DNA from: Pseudomonas sp. NFACC02
GTDB lineage: Bacteria > Pseudomonadota > Gammaproteobacteria > Pseudomonadales > Pseudomonadaceae
Assembly: GCF_900110765.1 (NCBI RefSeq)
Contig: NZ_FOEO01000017.1
Span: forward strand, 28,547-92,546
Length of the DNA stretch: 64,000 nt
Direction of reading: 5' to 3'
Of the stretch, positions 27,082-36,394 are shown piece by piece. A program made the position numbers and the translations under genes. The notes beneath the pieces were generated by a model. The model did not search any database. It worked only from the letters and a program-made list of their open reading frames with translations, and was not told the origin of the DNA. How positions within the stretch are numbered: the first letter of the stretch is position 1; each line of letters begins with the position of its first letter.

Positions 27082-27420
27082 GTCTGGGCATTGGTTTGTG
27101 CGTCACCCCGGATCCTGTGGGAGACGTCCGAGGTTACGAGGGTATGGGCCGCAATTCGGACGAAGGCGGTGGGTCAGTCACTGGTGATGTTGCTGACCCA
27201 CCGCATTCGCCAGCAAGCCGGCTCCCACAGGTTCTGCGATCTGGACACAGGTTTGTGCATCAACAGGTTTGAAGTCTGGGCACCGGTTTGTGCGTCAACC
27301 CAGGTCCTGTGGGAGACGTCCGAGGTTACGAGGGTATGGGCCGCAATTCGGACGAAGGCGGTGGGTCAGTCACTGGTGATGTTGCTGATCCACCGCATTC
27401 GCCAGCAAGCCGGCTCACCA
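27082..27420. repeat. 192-bp tandem duplication containing REPIN palindromes
   Basis: Unit 1 starts at 27082 and unit 2 at 27274, a shift of 192 bases, and the two match almost base for base until about 27415. Each unit holds a block beginning CCTGTGGGAGACGTCCGAGG and a REPIN (GCGGTGGGTCAG ... CTGACCCACCGC, with GCCAGCAAGCCGGCT after it). An inverted copy of part of the unit lies at 16036-16155. A long frame across this repeat is not a gene. Confidence 0.85.
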
Positions 27421-27447
27421 CGGCATCTGGCCAGAATCAAAAGCCGG

Positions 27448-27945
27448 TCAGCGGGATGTGGCGCGGGTGTTGACTCGCTGGCTTCGCGCAACAACCCGCT
27501 CGCGCACCTTGTCCCACGCCATGTTGAACAGCATCGTATAAGGCAGGAATAACAGCAGCAGTCCGATATCCAGCAGGAACGCTTCCCACAGGCTGATCGA
27601 CAGCCACCACGCCGCCAGCGGCACGACCGCGACGATCAAACCCGTTTCGAACGAGATGGCGTGCAGCGCGCGGGCCTTCAAGGTCATGGCAAAGCCGAGC
27701 CGCGCCCGCAGTCGGTCGAAGCCGGCATTGAAGACCATGTTCCAGAGCATCGCCACGGTGGAAATCATCACGGTCATCGCGCCCATTTTGCCGAGGGACT
27801 GGCCGAGGACCCAGGCCAGTCCCGGGGCAAACAGCAAGACACCGATGAGTTCGAACACCACCGCGTGCAGCGCGCGCTCTTTGACGGATTTAGCAGGGAC
27901 AGCCGACTTCGCGGCCTTCTCCCTGGACAAGGCGTTAACAGGCAT
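27448..27945 (-). CDS. PACE-family efflux transporter (BTP domains)
   Basis: This 165-aa protein has four membrane helices arranged as two bacterial transmembrane pair domains. Each starts with the family motif: VKERALHAVVFELIG and LKARALHAISFETGL. WNMVFNAGFDRL and FNMAWDKVRERV close the pairs. This is the Proteobacterial Antimicrobial Compound Efflux family, whose founder AceI exports chlorhexidine and whose natural substrates include short diamines. The LysR gene at 28054 is divergent across about 110 bp and is the likely regulator, as in other PACE loci. Confidence 0.9.
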   Translation of the reverse strand: MPVNALSREKAAKSAVPAKSVKERALHAVVFELIGVLLFAPGLAWVLGQSLGKMGAMTVMISTVAMLWNMVFNAGFDRLRARLGFAMTLKARALHAISFETGLIVAVVPLAAWWLSISLWEAFLLDIGLLLLFLPYTMLFNMAWDKVRERVVARSQRVNTRATSR

Positions 27946-28053
27946 GACGTGTTCACTTTGTTACCGGGCAGGCGTGCATTGTCCACGGGCGATGGACTAA
28001 AGTGAAAATCGTTGCCATCGGAAAAACCGATGGATGCACGAGCGAGCGTGAGC

Positions 28054-28941
28054 ATGAGTTATTCACCCGAAGCGCTGGAAGCGTTTTCCCAAGTGCGGGC
28101 GCTGGGTTCGTTCAGCGCCGCGGCGCGCCGTCTGGGCAAGAGTCAGTCAACCATCAGCGAGGCGATTTCCCGACTGGAAATCGACCTGGGCGTGACGTTG
28201 TTCGACCGGTCGTCCAGGCACCCGACGCTGACCGAGGCGGGCAGGGCGCTGCAAGGACGGATCGAAGCGCTGCTGGGCGCCTCGGACAAGCTGCGTCGAG
28301 CCGCAGCCCGTCTGGCCGAAGGCATGGAGCCACGCTTGACGCTGGTGTTGTCGGACGCCAACCAGTTCGCCGAATTCGAGGCCCGCATGGCCGAGCTCGA
28401 TCAACGTTTTCCCGAGATTGAACTGGAATGCGTGTTCGCCGAACACGGTGATGCGATCAACCTGATCCAGAGCGGCCGAGCCTCGCTCGGGTTGCTGTCG
28501 GCGCAGGCAAGTTACCCGCCAGAGGTGGGTTACGCCACCATCGCCGAGCGGGCCGATTTTGGTCTGTTCGTGTCCCATACTCATCCGCTGGCCTCCGAGA
28601 TGGCGGTCGACTACCCCATGCTCGCGCAGCATCGGGCGCTGCGCCTGAACACCATCGTTGATGAAAGTGTTCCCACCAATGACCTGCCCAGTGGTGCCCG
28701 TCGCAGTTGGTCAGCACCCAATTACCTGTTGTTGATGGACATGGCGGTGTTCGGGTTTGGTTGGTCGGCGCTGCCGCGCTGGCTGGTGCGTGGCTACGCA
28801 CAAGGACGGCTCAAGGAGTTGCGGGTGCCGGGATGGCCACGCAGTTCGGCGGTGGATGTGATCTGGTCGCGGAAAAAGAGCCTGGGGCCAGCAGGCGCAT
28901 GGTTGCTGGACACGTTGCTGGAGGGGCGAGGGGATTATTAG
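28054..28941 (+). CDS. LysR-family regulator divergent from the PACE pump
   Basis: This is a 295-aa LysR protein if it starts at ATG 28054, which leaves the usual seven residues before the HTH (AFSQVRALGSFSAAARRLGK, SQSTISEAISRLEIDLGVTL). ATG 28030 is an alternative. The substrate-binding domain follows from about residue 90 (LTLVLSDANQFAEFEARMAE). Its placement next to the PACE transporter suggests that it senses a compound exported by that pump and activates it, which is an inference from arrangement. Confidence 0.9.
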   Translation: MSYSPEALEAFSQVRALGSFSAAARRLGKSQSTISEAISRLEIDLGVTLFDRSSRHPTLTEAGRALQGRIEALLGASDKLRRAAARLAEGMEPRLTLVLSDANQFAEFEARMAELDQRFPEIELECVFAEHGDAINLIQSGRASLGLLSAQASYPPEVGYATIAERADFGLFVSHTHPLASEMAVDYPMLAQHRALRLNTIVDESVPTNDLPSGARRSWSAPNYLLLMDMAVFGFGWSALPRWLVRGYAQGRLKELRVPGWPRSSAVDVIWSRKKSLGPAGAWLLDTLLEGRGDY

Positions 28942-28946
28942 GGGAC

Positions 28947-28983
28947 GACTCGCAGGAACGTTGCTTCGGCATTCCTGCGAGTC
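28947..28983. terminator. Bidirectional hairpin between convergent genes
   Basis: GACTCGCAGGAA and TTCCTGCGAGTC form a perfect 12-base stem with a 13-base loop between the LysR stop and the AcpA-type gene's stop. There is no long T-run on either side, so it may terminate weakly in both directions. Confidence 0.55.
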
Positions 28984-29002
28984 TGCTCTGTCGCTTACGT
29001 GA

Positions 29003-30724
29003 TTACGCCGGGAACCTCAGCGCATTGGTCAGATCGCCCATCGGCGCCTGGCCGCGAGCGATCATGGCGTTGTCACGCTCGACGATGCCGTCGAGCTTTT
29101 CGAGTCCGTGGACGCGGGTGATCAGGCGCAGGATGGAGGCCGTGTCATAGACCGTATGGTCGACCGTGCCTTTACGGGCGAATGGCGAAATGACAATCGC
29201 CGGAATGCGTGTCCCAGGGCCCCAACGGTCGCCCTTCGGCGGTGCGACGTGATCCCACCAGCCGCCGTTTTCGTCGACAGTGACGACGATCACCATGTTT
29301 TTCCATTGCGGACTGTTACGCAGCATCTTCACGGCGCGGTCGATGTGTCGGTCCCCGGCCGCGACGTCAGCGTAACCCGCGTGCATGTTCAGGTTGCCCT
29401 GAGGCTTGTAGAAGGTTACCGCGGGCAGTTTGCCCGCCTCGACATCGGCGAAGAACTTGTTGGTACTGGAATCGTCGCCCAACCCGCCATCGCGCAGGCG
29501 TTTGTTGCGCTCCTCGCGGTTCTCCGGGCCCAGACGCTTGAAATAGTTCAGCGGCTGGTGGTGGTACTGGAAGTTCGGGATCTTGGGGATGCCCGCCGAA
29601 TCCTTGTACTCGTCCAGCGTGACTTGCCAGGCGCCGGCGTACCACGCCCAGTCGACATTCTTTTTCGTCAGCTTGTCGCCGATGTGGTCATGGGTTTGCG
29701 GCACCAGCATGTTGGCCAGGTTGGGTTGCGAATAGTCCGGCTTTTCCTTGTCACGCAGCCAGGTCGGCCAGTATGGCGGTGCCATGGTATTCACCGCGTA
29801 CCCGTCCGGGGTCAGCAGGCTGGGCCCAAATTGCGGTGGACCGTCCATGGCGCTGGCCGGGGACTTTTCCAGCGGCTTGAGACGGGTTTCCAGCGGGTCG
29901 TTGCTTTCCAGCGTGGCAATCTGCGACTTGGCGGGCGAGTTGGCGGCGTCAGGGTAAAACGGCACCTTGGCCGAAACCAGGTACTGGTGATTGAGGAACG
30001 AGCCACCGAAAGCGCCCTGAAAGAAGTTGTCGCACAGCACGAACTCCCTGGCGACGTCCCACAAACGAAGGGAATACTGGGTCTGCCCATAGTGGCCCAT
30101 GGTCAGGCTGCCGGAGTCGGCCCATGCCACGAAGCCGTCATTCTTGCCGCCGTTGATCTGCATCTGGTTCTGATAGAACACATGCCAGAGGTCGCGGGTG
30201 ACAAGGCCCAACGGCAAGTCTTCCCCGCTGGGCCCTTTGAGGGCATACGGTGCGTTGGGCAGGTTTTCCTGATACTGAACGCCGGTGGCGTAGGTCACGC
30301 CATCGATGCTCTGCGGGCCGATCTGGCAGACACCGCCCCAGCATTGCGGCAGTTTGTCGAGCACGGAGCCGTTGCGATCGCGCTGCCGGTAGTCCTCCGG
30401 CTTGACCGCAGACAAAGGTTTTTCCACACCGGGAAAGTTGGCGAACAGGTTGTTGAAACTGCGGTTCTCGCCATAGATCACCACGATGGTCTTGACGTTG
30501 TCCTGCAGGGCCTTGTCCAGCTCAGGACCACTGAGCACGGTTTCAGGGGCGGTGGACTTGCCATCGCCCGGCATTTCGCTGGCGGCCACGACACTGCTCA
30601 ACGTAGCGCCAGCGCCCAGTACGGCAACGCCGCCGAGGAAACGACGGCGGCTGGTATCGGCGGGGGAATCAACAGGGTGATCGGCAGCGGACGGCTTGTT
30701 GGGGTCTTGTTGTTTGTCGCTCAT
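29003..30724 (-). CDS. Tat-exported AcpA-type acid phosphatase/phospholipase C-like esterase
   Basis: This 573-aa protein starts at ATG 30724 behind AGGAG. The N-terminus carries a twin-arginine signal ([20 protein letters not shown]), so the folded enzyme is exported. The catalytic domain begins with [18 protein letters not shown], the phosphoesterase/alkaline phosphatase-superfamily site of AcpA and PlcH relatives, and ends with [20 protein letters not shown] and [15 protein letters not shown]. It should release phosphate from organic esters in the periplasm. No phosphate-regulon box was identified. Confidence 0.9.
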   Translation of the reverse strand: MSDKQQDPNKPSAADHPVDSPADTSRRRFLGGVAVLGAGATLSSVVAASEMPGDGKSTAPETVLSGPELDKALQDNVKTIVVIYGENRSFNNLFANFPGVEKPLSAVKPEDYRQRDRNGSVLDKLPQCWGGVCQIGPQSIDGVTYATGVQYQENLPNAPYALKGPSGEDLPLGLVTRDLWHVFYQNQMQINGGKNDGFVAWADSGSLTMGHYGQTQYSLRLWDVAREFVLCDNFFQGAFGGSFLNHQYLVSAKVPFYPDAANSPAKSQIATLESNDPLETRLKPLEKSPASAMDGPPQFGPSLLTPDGYAVNTMAPPYWPTWLRDKEKPDYSQPNLANMLVPQTHDHIGDKLTKKNVDWAWYAGAWQVTLDEYKDSAGIPKIPNFQYHHQPLNYFKRLGPENREERNKRLRDGGLGDDSSTNKFFADVEAGKLPAVTFYKPQGNLNMHAGYADVAAGDRHIDRAVKMLRNSPQWKNMVIVVTVDENGGWWDHVAPPKGDRWGPGTRIPAIVISPFARKGTVDHTVYDTASILRLITRVHGLEKLDGIVERDNAMIARGQAPMGDLTNALRFPA

Positions 30725-30871
30725 CACGGCTCCTGCGGCGGCATTAGAGATGTTACCAATTATGTCGAAGGAGCCTAATCTTGCAATGTGACATTAATGC
30801 GACAGCTTGAGACGGCGGGTCTAGAGCGATTTCAGGACGTCCAGGCAGCACACTTCATCGCTCGGGTTCTG

Positions 30872-31645
30872 TCACCGCTGCGCCGCCGGCTGGTCCGGCG
30901 GCAATCCCGAGACGGTGTTGTACCGGCTCATGATCCGGTCGATCTCGCCGGACATGCGCATCCTCAGCAAGATCCGCATCAGCCGCTGCGCGGGAATTTG
31001 CGCGTCGTTGCGCACGATGCAACCCACCGGCTGCTCGTCGAGAACGGCGATGCCGCGCAGCTTCTGATTCTCGGGCAGGTTGCGATTGAACCAGTCCAGC
31101 GACCATTGACTGCCCACGGCGTAGCGGTAGCGGTGAATCTGCAGTTTCTGCAGCACCTGGACTTCGCTGCGCGCGTCATCACGCTTCAGGCGATGGCTGT
31201 CGAAAGCGGTTTGCAGGGTGGGGTAGGCGTAACCAAGCACGGTCCCGATGGTTTCATCGGTCAGGGTGTCCGGGGCTCTGGGCGTGGCGTTATCCGGCGT
31301 GCTGATCAAAAGATCACGCTGGATGAGCAGCGGCAGACTCCAGGTGTAATCGCCGGACAGATTGGGCATCCATGATTGCGCGGCGTAACAGCGCACATCG
31401 ATACCGCCGCGCTCGAGCGTTCGCTGCACGCGCTGAACCGGGATCACGCGATATTCCGCCGTCAGGTTTGCCTGCGCCGCCATGCTTTGCATGATGTCGA
31501 AGAGGATGCCGCCGGTGGGTTGGTGGTCGTCGAGTTGCACCAGTGGCATCGACCACGCATCGGCGATGGAAAACCTTAACGGCGCTTCCTCCGCTACAAC
31601 GAACCCACTTATTAGCAAAAAAGCGCTCAATGTCAGCAACCGCAT
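30872..31645 (-). CDS. Periplasmic solute-binding protein (ABC/transglycosylase-like family 3)
   Basis: This 257-aa protein has a Sec signal (MRLLTLSAFLLISGFVVAEE, cut near residue 18). The mature part is a type II periplasmic binding fold: GGILFDIMQSMAAQANLTAE, then IGTVLGYAYPTLQTAFDSHR and LKRDDARSEVQVLQKLQIHR. There is no ABC permease or ATPase nearby, so it is an orphan binding protein, like many small amino-acid-binding-like proteins in Pseudomonas. The ligand is unknown. Confidence 0.85.
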   Translation of the reverse strand: MRLLTLSAFLLISGFVVAEEAPLRFSIADAWSMPLVQLDDHQPTGGILFDIMQSMAAQANLTAEYRVIPVQRVQRTLERGGIDVRCYAAQSWMPNLSGDYTWSLPLLIQRDLLISTPDNATPRAPDTLTDETIGTVLGYAYPTLQTAFDSHRLKRDDARSEVQVLQKLQIHRYRYAVGSQWSLDWFNRNLPENQKLRGIAVLDEQPVGCIVRNDAQIPAQRLMRILLRMRMSGEIDRIMSRYNTVSGLPPDQPAAQR

Positions 31646-31798
31646 GAGGTCCCTCGGTCTGAGCCGTATGCTATTGGGCAGTGATGGCAGTCTAGCGGCA
31701 GATTGTTTATATGCGCGCGTTCATATTGCCCGGATGCAATTTTGGCCCCGCTCCGCTAGCATTAGCGGTCTTCCGCAACCCAGTCGCGACGGTTTTCA

Positions 31799-33958
31799 AT
31801 GAGTTATCAGGTTCTTGCACGTAAATGGCGTCCGCGCTCGTTCCGCGAAATGGTCGGCCAGACCCATGTGCTCAAGGCCTTGATCAACGCGCTGGACAGC
31901 CAGCGCCTGCACCATGCCTATTTATTCACCGGCACGCGCGGCGTCGGCAAGACCACGATCGCGCGCATCATCGCCAAATGCCTCAACTGCGAAACCGGTA
32001 TTACGTCCTCGCCCTGTGGTGAGTGCTCGGTGTGCCGCGAGATTGACGAAGGTCGCTTCGTTGACCTGATCGAGATCGACGCCGCGAGCCGCACCAAGGT
32101 CGAAGACACCCGTGAGTTGCTGGACAACGTGCAGTACGCGCCCAGCCGGGGCCGCTTCAAGGTCTACCTGATCGACGAAGTGCACATGCTGTCCAGTCAT
32201 TCGTTCAATGCCTTGCTGAAAACGCTGGAAGAGCCACCGCCCTACGTCAAGTTCATCCTGGCAACCACCGATCCGCAGAAGCTCCCGGCTACGATTCTGT
32301 CGCGCTGCCTGCAGTTCTCCCTGAAAAACATGACGCCGGAGCGCGTGGTCGAGCACCTGACCCACGTCCTGGGCGCTGAAAACATCCCGTTCGAAGACGA
32401 TGCGCTGTGGCTGCTCGGCCGTGCCGCCGACGGTTCGATGCGGGACGCCATGAGCCTGACCGACCAGGCGATCGCGTTCGGCGAAGGCAAGGTGCTGGCC
32501 GCCGATGTGCGGGCAATGCTCGGCACGCTGGACCATGGTCAGGTGTACGACGTGCTCACGGCCCTCATTGACGGCGATGCGCGTTCCTTGCTGGAAGCCG
32601 TGCGTCACCTGGCTGAGCAGGGGCCGGACTGGAGCGGTGTGCTGTCGGAGATCCTCAACGTGTTGCATCGCATTGCGATTGCCCAGGCGTTGCCGGAAGG
32701 GGTCGACAACGGTCACGGTGACCGGGACCGCGTACTGGCGCTGGCCCAGGCACTGCCGGCCGAGGACGTGCAGTTCTATTACCAGATGGGCCTGATCGGT
32801 CGCCGCGATCTGCCTTTGGCGCCTGACCCCCGTGGTGGCTTCGAGATGGTGCTGCTGCGCATGCTGGCATTCCGTCCGGCCGACAGCGATCACGCGCCGA
32901 GACAGCCGTTAAAGTCAGTGGGGATCAGCCCGGCCACGGTTGATTCCCAGACAACGGTGGCCGGTGCGGCGCCTGTTGCAACGGCACCTGCAGCGGCTAC
33001 GGCAGCCCCGGCGCCTGCTCCCGTTCTGGAAAAGCCTGCGCCTGCAACGCCACCCGTGCCCGCTTATGCGCCTGCGCCGGTCGCCGAAGTGACCGCGCCA
33101 ACGCCGGTCGACGATGTTGACCTGCCCTGGAACGAGCCTGAGGCGGCACAGCCGGTCAGCGAGCCTGAGCCCGAGCCGGTTCCAGCCTCTGTTGTCGAAG
33201 ACATCCCCGAACCGGTCCTTGACACCGTGGGCGAGCAACCCGAGCTGACGCCGATGCCGACACCGGCACCTGCGAGCCCGGTGCCGGATGCCCCGGAAGT
33301 CGAATCTCGGGAACACATTCAGGCGGCCACCGAGGTCGTCACTCCGGCGATGCTCGAACAGGTGCCCGACGCCGCGCCGTATGTGCCCGCGCCGATGGAC
33401 CGTGACGACGAACCGCCACCCGATGACGATTATTACGAGCCGGACGTGGACCTCGATCCGGCGTCGTTCGCCTATCTCGATGATCTGGCTCACGACACGG
33501 CCGAGGCGGTGGAGAAAGAGCCCGAGTTGTTGCCGGCGGCCAAGCCGGCGACCGGCCTTGCCGCCGACTGGCTCGAGCTGTTCCCGAAATTGCCGATTTC
33601 CGGCATGACCGGCAGTATCGCCGCCAACTGCACCCTGATTTCCGTGGAGGGCGACAACTGGTTGCTGCACCTGGATCCGGCTCATAGCGCGCTGTTCAAC
33701 GCGACGCAGCAGCGCCGCCTGAACGATGCACTGAACCAATATCATGAACGCACCCTCAACCTGACTATCGAGCTGATCAAGCCCGAACAGGAAACCCCGG
33801 CTCAGGCGGCCGCGCGTCGGCGTGCCGATCGCCAGCGCCAGGCCGAGGCGTCGATCCATGCCGATCCGTTCATCCAGCAAATGCTCGAACAGTTTGGCGC
33901 GAGGATCCGTGAGGATACGATTGCTCCCGTGGATGCTCCGGTTGTACAGACTTCTTAA
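31799..33958 (+). CDS. dnaX: DNA polymerase III subunits gamma and tau
   Basis: This 719-aa clamp-loader ATPase has Walker A FTGTRGVGKTTIARI (about 43-57), a zinc site from four cysteines in CLNCETGITSSPCGECSVC, DEVHMLSSHSFNALLKTLEE with Walker B, and the SRC arginine finger in TILSRCLQF. After about residue 370 comes a long Pro/Ala/Glu-rich linker and then the tau domain V (AADWLELFPKLPISGMTGSI onward) that binds the polymerase alpha subunit. I see no A-rich slippery heptamer of the E. coli kind, so a gamma form by frameshifting is not evident. dnaX-ybaB is the conserved order. Confidence 0.97.
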   Translation: MSYQVLARKWRPRSFREMVGQTHVLKALINALDSQRLHHAYLFTGTRGVGKTTIARIIAKCLNCETGITSSPCGECSVCREIDEGRFVDLIEIDAASRTKVEDTRELLDNVQYAPSRGRFKVYLIDEVHMLSSHSFNALLKTLEEPPPYVKFILATTDPQKLPATILSRCLQFSLKNMTPERVVEHLTHVLGAENIPFEDDALWLLGRAADGSMRDAMSLTDQAIAFGEGKVLAADVRAMLGTLDHGQVYDVLTALIDGDARSLLEAVRHLAEQGPDWSGVLSEILNVLHRIAIAQALPEGVDNGHGDRDRVLALAQALPAEDVQFYYQMGLIGRRDLPLAPDPRGGFEMVLLRMLAFRPADSDHAPRQPLKSVGISPATVDSQTTVAGAAPVATAPAAATAAPAPAPVLEKPAPATPPVPAYAPAPVAEVTAPTPVDDVDLPWNEPEAAQPVSEPEPEPVPASVVEDIPEPVLDTVGEQPELTPMPTPAPASPVPDAPEVESREHIQAATEVVTPAMLEQVPDAAPYVPAPMDRDDEPPPDDDYYEPDVDLDPASFAYLDDLAHDTAEAVEKEPELLPAAKPATGLAADWLELFPKLPISGMTGSIAANCTLISVEGDNWLLHLDPAHSALFNATQQRRLNDALNQYHERTLNLTIELIKPEQETPAQAAARRRADRQRQAEASIHADPFIQQMLEQFGARIREDTIAPVDAPVVQTS

Positions 33959-34025
33959 TGACCGCAAGGCGCTAAGCTGATTTAGCGTCGCGCAATGACC
34001 CCATCGACTTTCGAGGAGAATTCCC

Positions 34026-34352
34026 ATGATGAAAGGTGGCATGGCTGGCCTGATGAAGCAGGCCCAGCAAATGCAGGAAAAAATGGCCAAGATGCAGGAA
34101 GAACTGGCCAATGCCGAAGTGACCGGCCAATCGGGCGCAGGCCTGGTGAGCGTGGTGATGACCGGTCGTCACGACGTCAAGCGCATCAGCCTGGACGACA
34201 GCCTGATGCAGGAAGACAAGGAAATCCTGGAAGACCTGATTGCCGCCGCCGTTAACGACGCCGTGCGCAAGATCGAAGCGGCCAGCCAGGAAAAAACCGC
34301 CAGCATGACCGCCGGCATGCAACTGCCGCCCGGCATGAAGCTGCCGTTCTGA
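34026..34352 (+). CDS. ybaB: YbaB/EbfC family nucleoid-associated protein
   Basis: This 108-aa protein is typical in length and sequence: [20 protein letters not shown] for the long helix, then [20 protein letters not shown] and [20 protein letters not shown]. YbaB dimers bind DNA and the family is encoded between dnaX and recR. It begins 67 bp after dnaX, with GAGGAG before the start. A strong terminator follows at 34375, so it is separated from recR transcriptionally, unlike the E. coli operon. Confidence 0.95.
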   Translation: MMKGGMAGLMKQAQQMQEKMAKMQEELANAEVTGQSGAGLVSVVMTGRHDVKRISLDDSLMQEDKEILEDLIAAAVNDAVRKIEAASQEKTASMTAGMQLPPGMKLPF

Positions 34353-34374
34353 TCGAGCGGGTTTGCTGCACCCG

Positions 34375-34406
34375 AATGCCAGGCCAAGTGCCTGGCATTT
34401 TCGTTT
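34375..34406 (+). terminator. Rho-independent terminator after ybaB
   Basis: AATGCCAGGC and GCCTGGCATT form a ten-base perfect stem with a CAAGT loop, followed by TTCGTTT. It lies 22 bp after the ybaB stop and should end dnaX-ybaB transcripts. Confidence 0.85.
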
Positions 34407-34565
34407 GTGGGCCGCAGCAATGGGGGGCACGCGTTGGCCAGTGCGAGATTGGTCTGGCCGCAAGCATGATGTGTCTCATATCAACCGCGACATCCAACCG
34501 AACCCCGCCTGAGCGCTACGGTCTGCTTTCTATAGCCTGTCACTCATCGATAAAGGACCGCTCCG

Positions 34566-35600
34566 ATGTCGCAAGAATTGATCCTCAACCAGCGTATTGT
34601 CCTGGCCTCCCGTCCGCAGGGGGCGCCAACCCCGGAGAATTTTCGGCTTGAGCGCGAGGCGTTGCCAGACCTGCAAGACGGCCAGGTTCAACTGCGCACG
34701 CTGTACCTTTCCCTCGACCCATACATGCGCGGCCGCATGAGTGACGCGCCGTCCTACGCGCCACCGGTTGAAATCAATGCCGTCATGGAAGGCGGGGCCG
34801 TCAGCGTGGTTGAGCAATCGCGTCACCCGGCGTTCAAGGAGGGCGATCTGGTGGTGGGTCAAACGGGGTGGCAGACCCACAGCATCTCCGACGGCAAGGG
34901 TCTGACGCCAGTGCCCAAAGACTTGCCGAGCCCGTCGATGGCCGTGGGCGTGCTCGGCATGCCGGGCATCACGGGTTACATGGGCCTGATGAACATCGGC
35001 CAGCCCAAGTCCGGTGAAACCCTGGTGGTCGCCGCAGCCTCCGGCGCGGTTGGCTCGGTGGTCGGGCAGGTCGCCAAGCTGCACGGTCTGCGCGTGGTCG
35101 GCATCGCGGGTGGCATCGACAAATGTCGTTACGTCATGGACGAGCTGGGTTTCGACGCCTGTATCGATCACAAGAGTGAGCATTTCGCCGAGCAACTGAG
35201 TGAGGCGTGCCCCAGCGGCATCGATATCTATTTCGAACTGGTTGGCGGCAAGGTCCTGGAGGCGGTGCTTGGGCTGCTCAACGAACATGCCCGGGTACCG
35301 CTGTGCGGTCTGATTGCGCAGTACAACGCTCAGGGGCTGCCGGAAGGTTCGGATCACCTGCCGCTGCTGATGCGCACCCTGTTGACCAAGCGCGCGAAGA
35401 TTCAGGGCTTCATCGTCTTCGAGGAATACGCTCACCGTCTGGACGAATTCATGCAGGCCATGGTGCCGCTGGTGAAAGACGGAAAGGTGAAATTCCGCGA
35501 AGACGTGGTCGAAGGGCTGGAGCATGCGCCCGATGCCTTCATCGGCATGCTGGAAGGCAAGAACTTCGGTAAGTTGGTGGTGAAGGTCTCGTCACCGTGA
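34566..35600 (+). CDS. curA: NADP-dependent MDR oxidoreductase (CurA/leukotriene reductase-like)
   Basis: This 344-aa medium-chain dehydrogenase/reductase has no zinc site. Hallmarks of the CurA/PTGR family are TLYLSLDPYMRGRMSD, GMPGITGYMGLMNIG, the nucleotide motif VAAASGAVGSVVGQVAKLHG, GIAGGIDKCRYVMDELGFDA and FELVGGKVLEAVLGLLN. Such enzymes reduce carbon-carbon double bonds of enones such as curcumin or 15-keto-prostaglandin analogues. It sits between ybaB and recR after a terminator, so it has its own promoter and may be co-transcribed with recR 63 bp downstream. Confidence 0.9.
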   Translation: MSQELILNQRIVLASRPQGAPTPENFRLEREALPDLQDGQVQLRTLYLSLDPYMRGRMSDAPSYAPPVEINAVMEGGAVSVVEQSRHPAFKEGDLVVGQTGWQTHSISDGKGLTPVPKDLPSPSMAVGVLGMPGITGYMGLMNIGQPKSGETLVVAAASGAVGSVVGQVAKLHGLRVVGIAGGIDKCRYVMDELGFDACIDHKSEHFAEQLSEACPSGIDIYFELVGGKVLEAVLGLLNEHARVPLCGLIAQYNAQGLPEGSDHLPLLMRTLLTKRAKIQGFIVFEEYAHRLDEFMQAMVPLVKDGKVKFREDVVEGLEHAPDAFIGMLEGKNFGKLVVKVSSP

Positions 35601-35663
35601 TTTGACGCTAATCGGAGGCGCGGGTATAAACCGCGTCTCGTGTATTTGTCGGACCTTTCTCCA

Positions 35664-36266
35664 ATGAGCTTCAGCCCACTGATTCGCCAGTTGATCGACG
35701 CCCTGCGCATTCTGCCCGGTGTCGGTCAGAAAACCGCCCAGCGCATGGCGTTGCAGTTGCTCGAGCGCGATCGCAGCGGTGGCTCGCGCCTGGCGCAAGC
35801 GCTGAGCCAGGCCATGGAAGGCGTCGGACACTGCAAACAATGCCGCACCCTCACCGAAGACGAACTGTGCCCCCAGTGTTCGGATGTACGTCGGGATGAC
35901 ACGTTGCTGTGCGTGGTGGAAGGCCCGATGGATGTCTATGCCGTGGAGCAGACGGGCTATCGCGGCCGCTACTTCGTGCTCAAAGGGCACTTGTCGCCGC
36001 TCGATGGCCTCGGACCTGAAGCCATCGGCATTCCGCAATTGATGGCGCGTATCGAAGAGCAGGGCACGTTCACCGAGGTCATCCTGGCGACCAACCCGAC
36101 CGTGGAGGGGGAAGCCACCGCCCATTACATCGCCCAGTTGCTCAACAACAAGGGCCTGATCACCTCACGGATCGCCCACGGCGTGCCGTTGGGCGGTGAA
36201 CTGGAGCTGGTGGACGGCGGCACGCTGGCGCATTCGTTCGCAGGGCGTAAGCCAATACAGCTTTGA
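35664..36266 (+). CDS. recR: Recombination protein RecR
   Basis: This 200-aa protein is the standard length for RecR. It has helix-hairpin-helix [20 protein letters not shown], the zinc finger [18 protein letters not shown], and a Toprim domain with [33 protein letters not shown] and [16 protein letters not shown]. RecR forms a DNA clamp and loads RecA with RecF/RecO. I chose ATG 35664, which gives [20 protein letters not shown], because the upstream ATG at 35640 would add eight non-conserved residues. Confidence 0.97.
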   Translation: MSFSPLIRQLIDALRILPGVGQKTAQRMALQLLERDRSGGSRLAQALSQAMEGVGHCKQCRTLTEDELCPQCSDVRRDDTLLCVVEGPMDVYAVEQTGYRGRYFVLKGHLSPLDGLGPEAIGIPQLMARIEEQGTFTEVILATNPTVEGEATAHYIAQLLNNKGLITSRIAHGVPLGGELELVDGGTLAHSFAGRKPIQL

Positions 36267-36288
36267 CGTTTTGCCACGTATGGTATGA

Positions 36289-36371
36289 GCCGGCTTGCTG
36301 GCGAAGGCGTCGGGTCAGCCACAGCCAGGGTGAGTGACACACCGATTTCCCCGGCAAGCCGGCTTCTACAG
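36289..36371. repeat. REPIN-like inverted pair
   Basis: GCCGGCTTGCTGGCGAAGGC at the left and CCCCGGCAAGCCGGCTTC at the right are inverted arms, with the inner GGGTCAG/GTGACAC core found in the family. It lies between the convergent recR and apt genes. Confidence 0.75.
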
Positions 36372-36394
36372 TTGAGGCCGCTGGTGTGGCCGGC

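Noticed and set aside
27082..27420. CRISPR array
   Set aside because: Only two long units with no regular 20-40 base spacers and no cas genes nearby; REPIN elements explain it.
27040..27552. A 170-codon frame with internal repeats that looks like a repeat protein
   Set aside because: Its repetition comes from the 192-bp tandem duplication of REP-containing DNA, not from protein modules, and it runs into the antisense of the PACE gene.
29108..30778. Long plus-strand frame (556 codons) across the AcpA-type gene
   Set aside because: It is antisense to a gene with a Tat signal and clear active-site motifs; its protein has no recognisable domain.
31646..31798. 4.5S RNA (ffs) gene upstream of dnaX
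   Set aside because: The conserved GGTCAGGTCCGGAAGGAAGC core is absent in this stretch.
31799..33958. Programmed frameshift site in dnaX
   Set aside because: I did not find an AAAAAAG-type slippery heptamer or downstream hairpin in the expected region of the gene.
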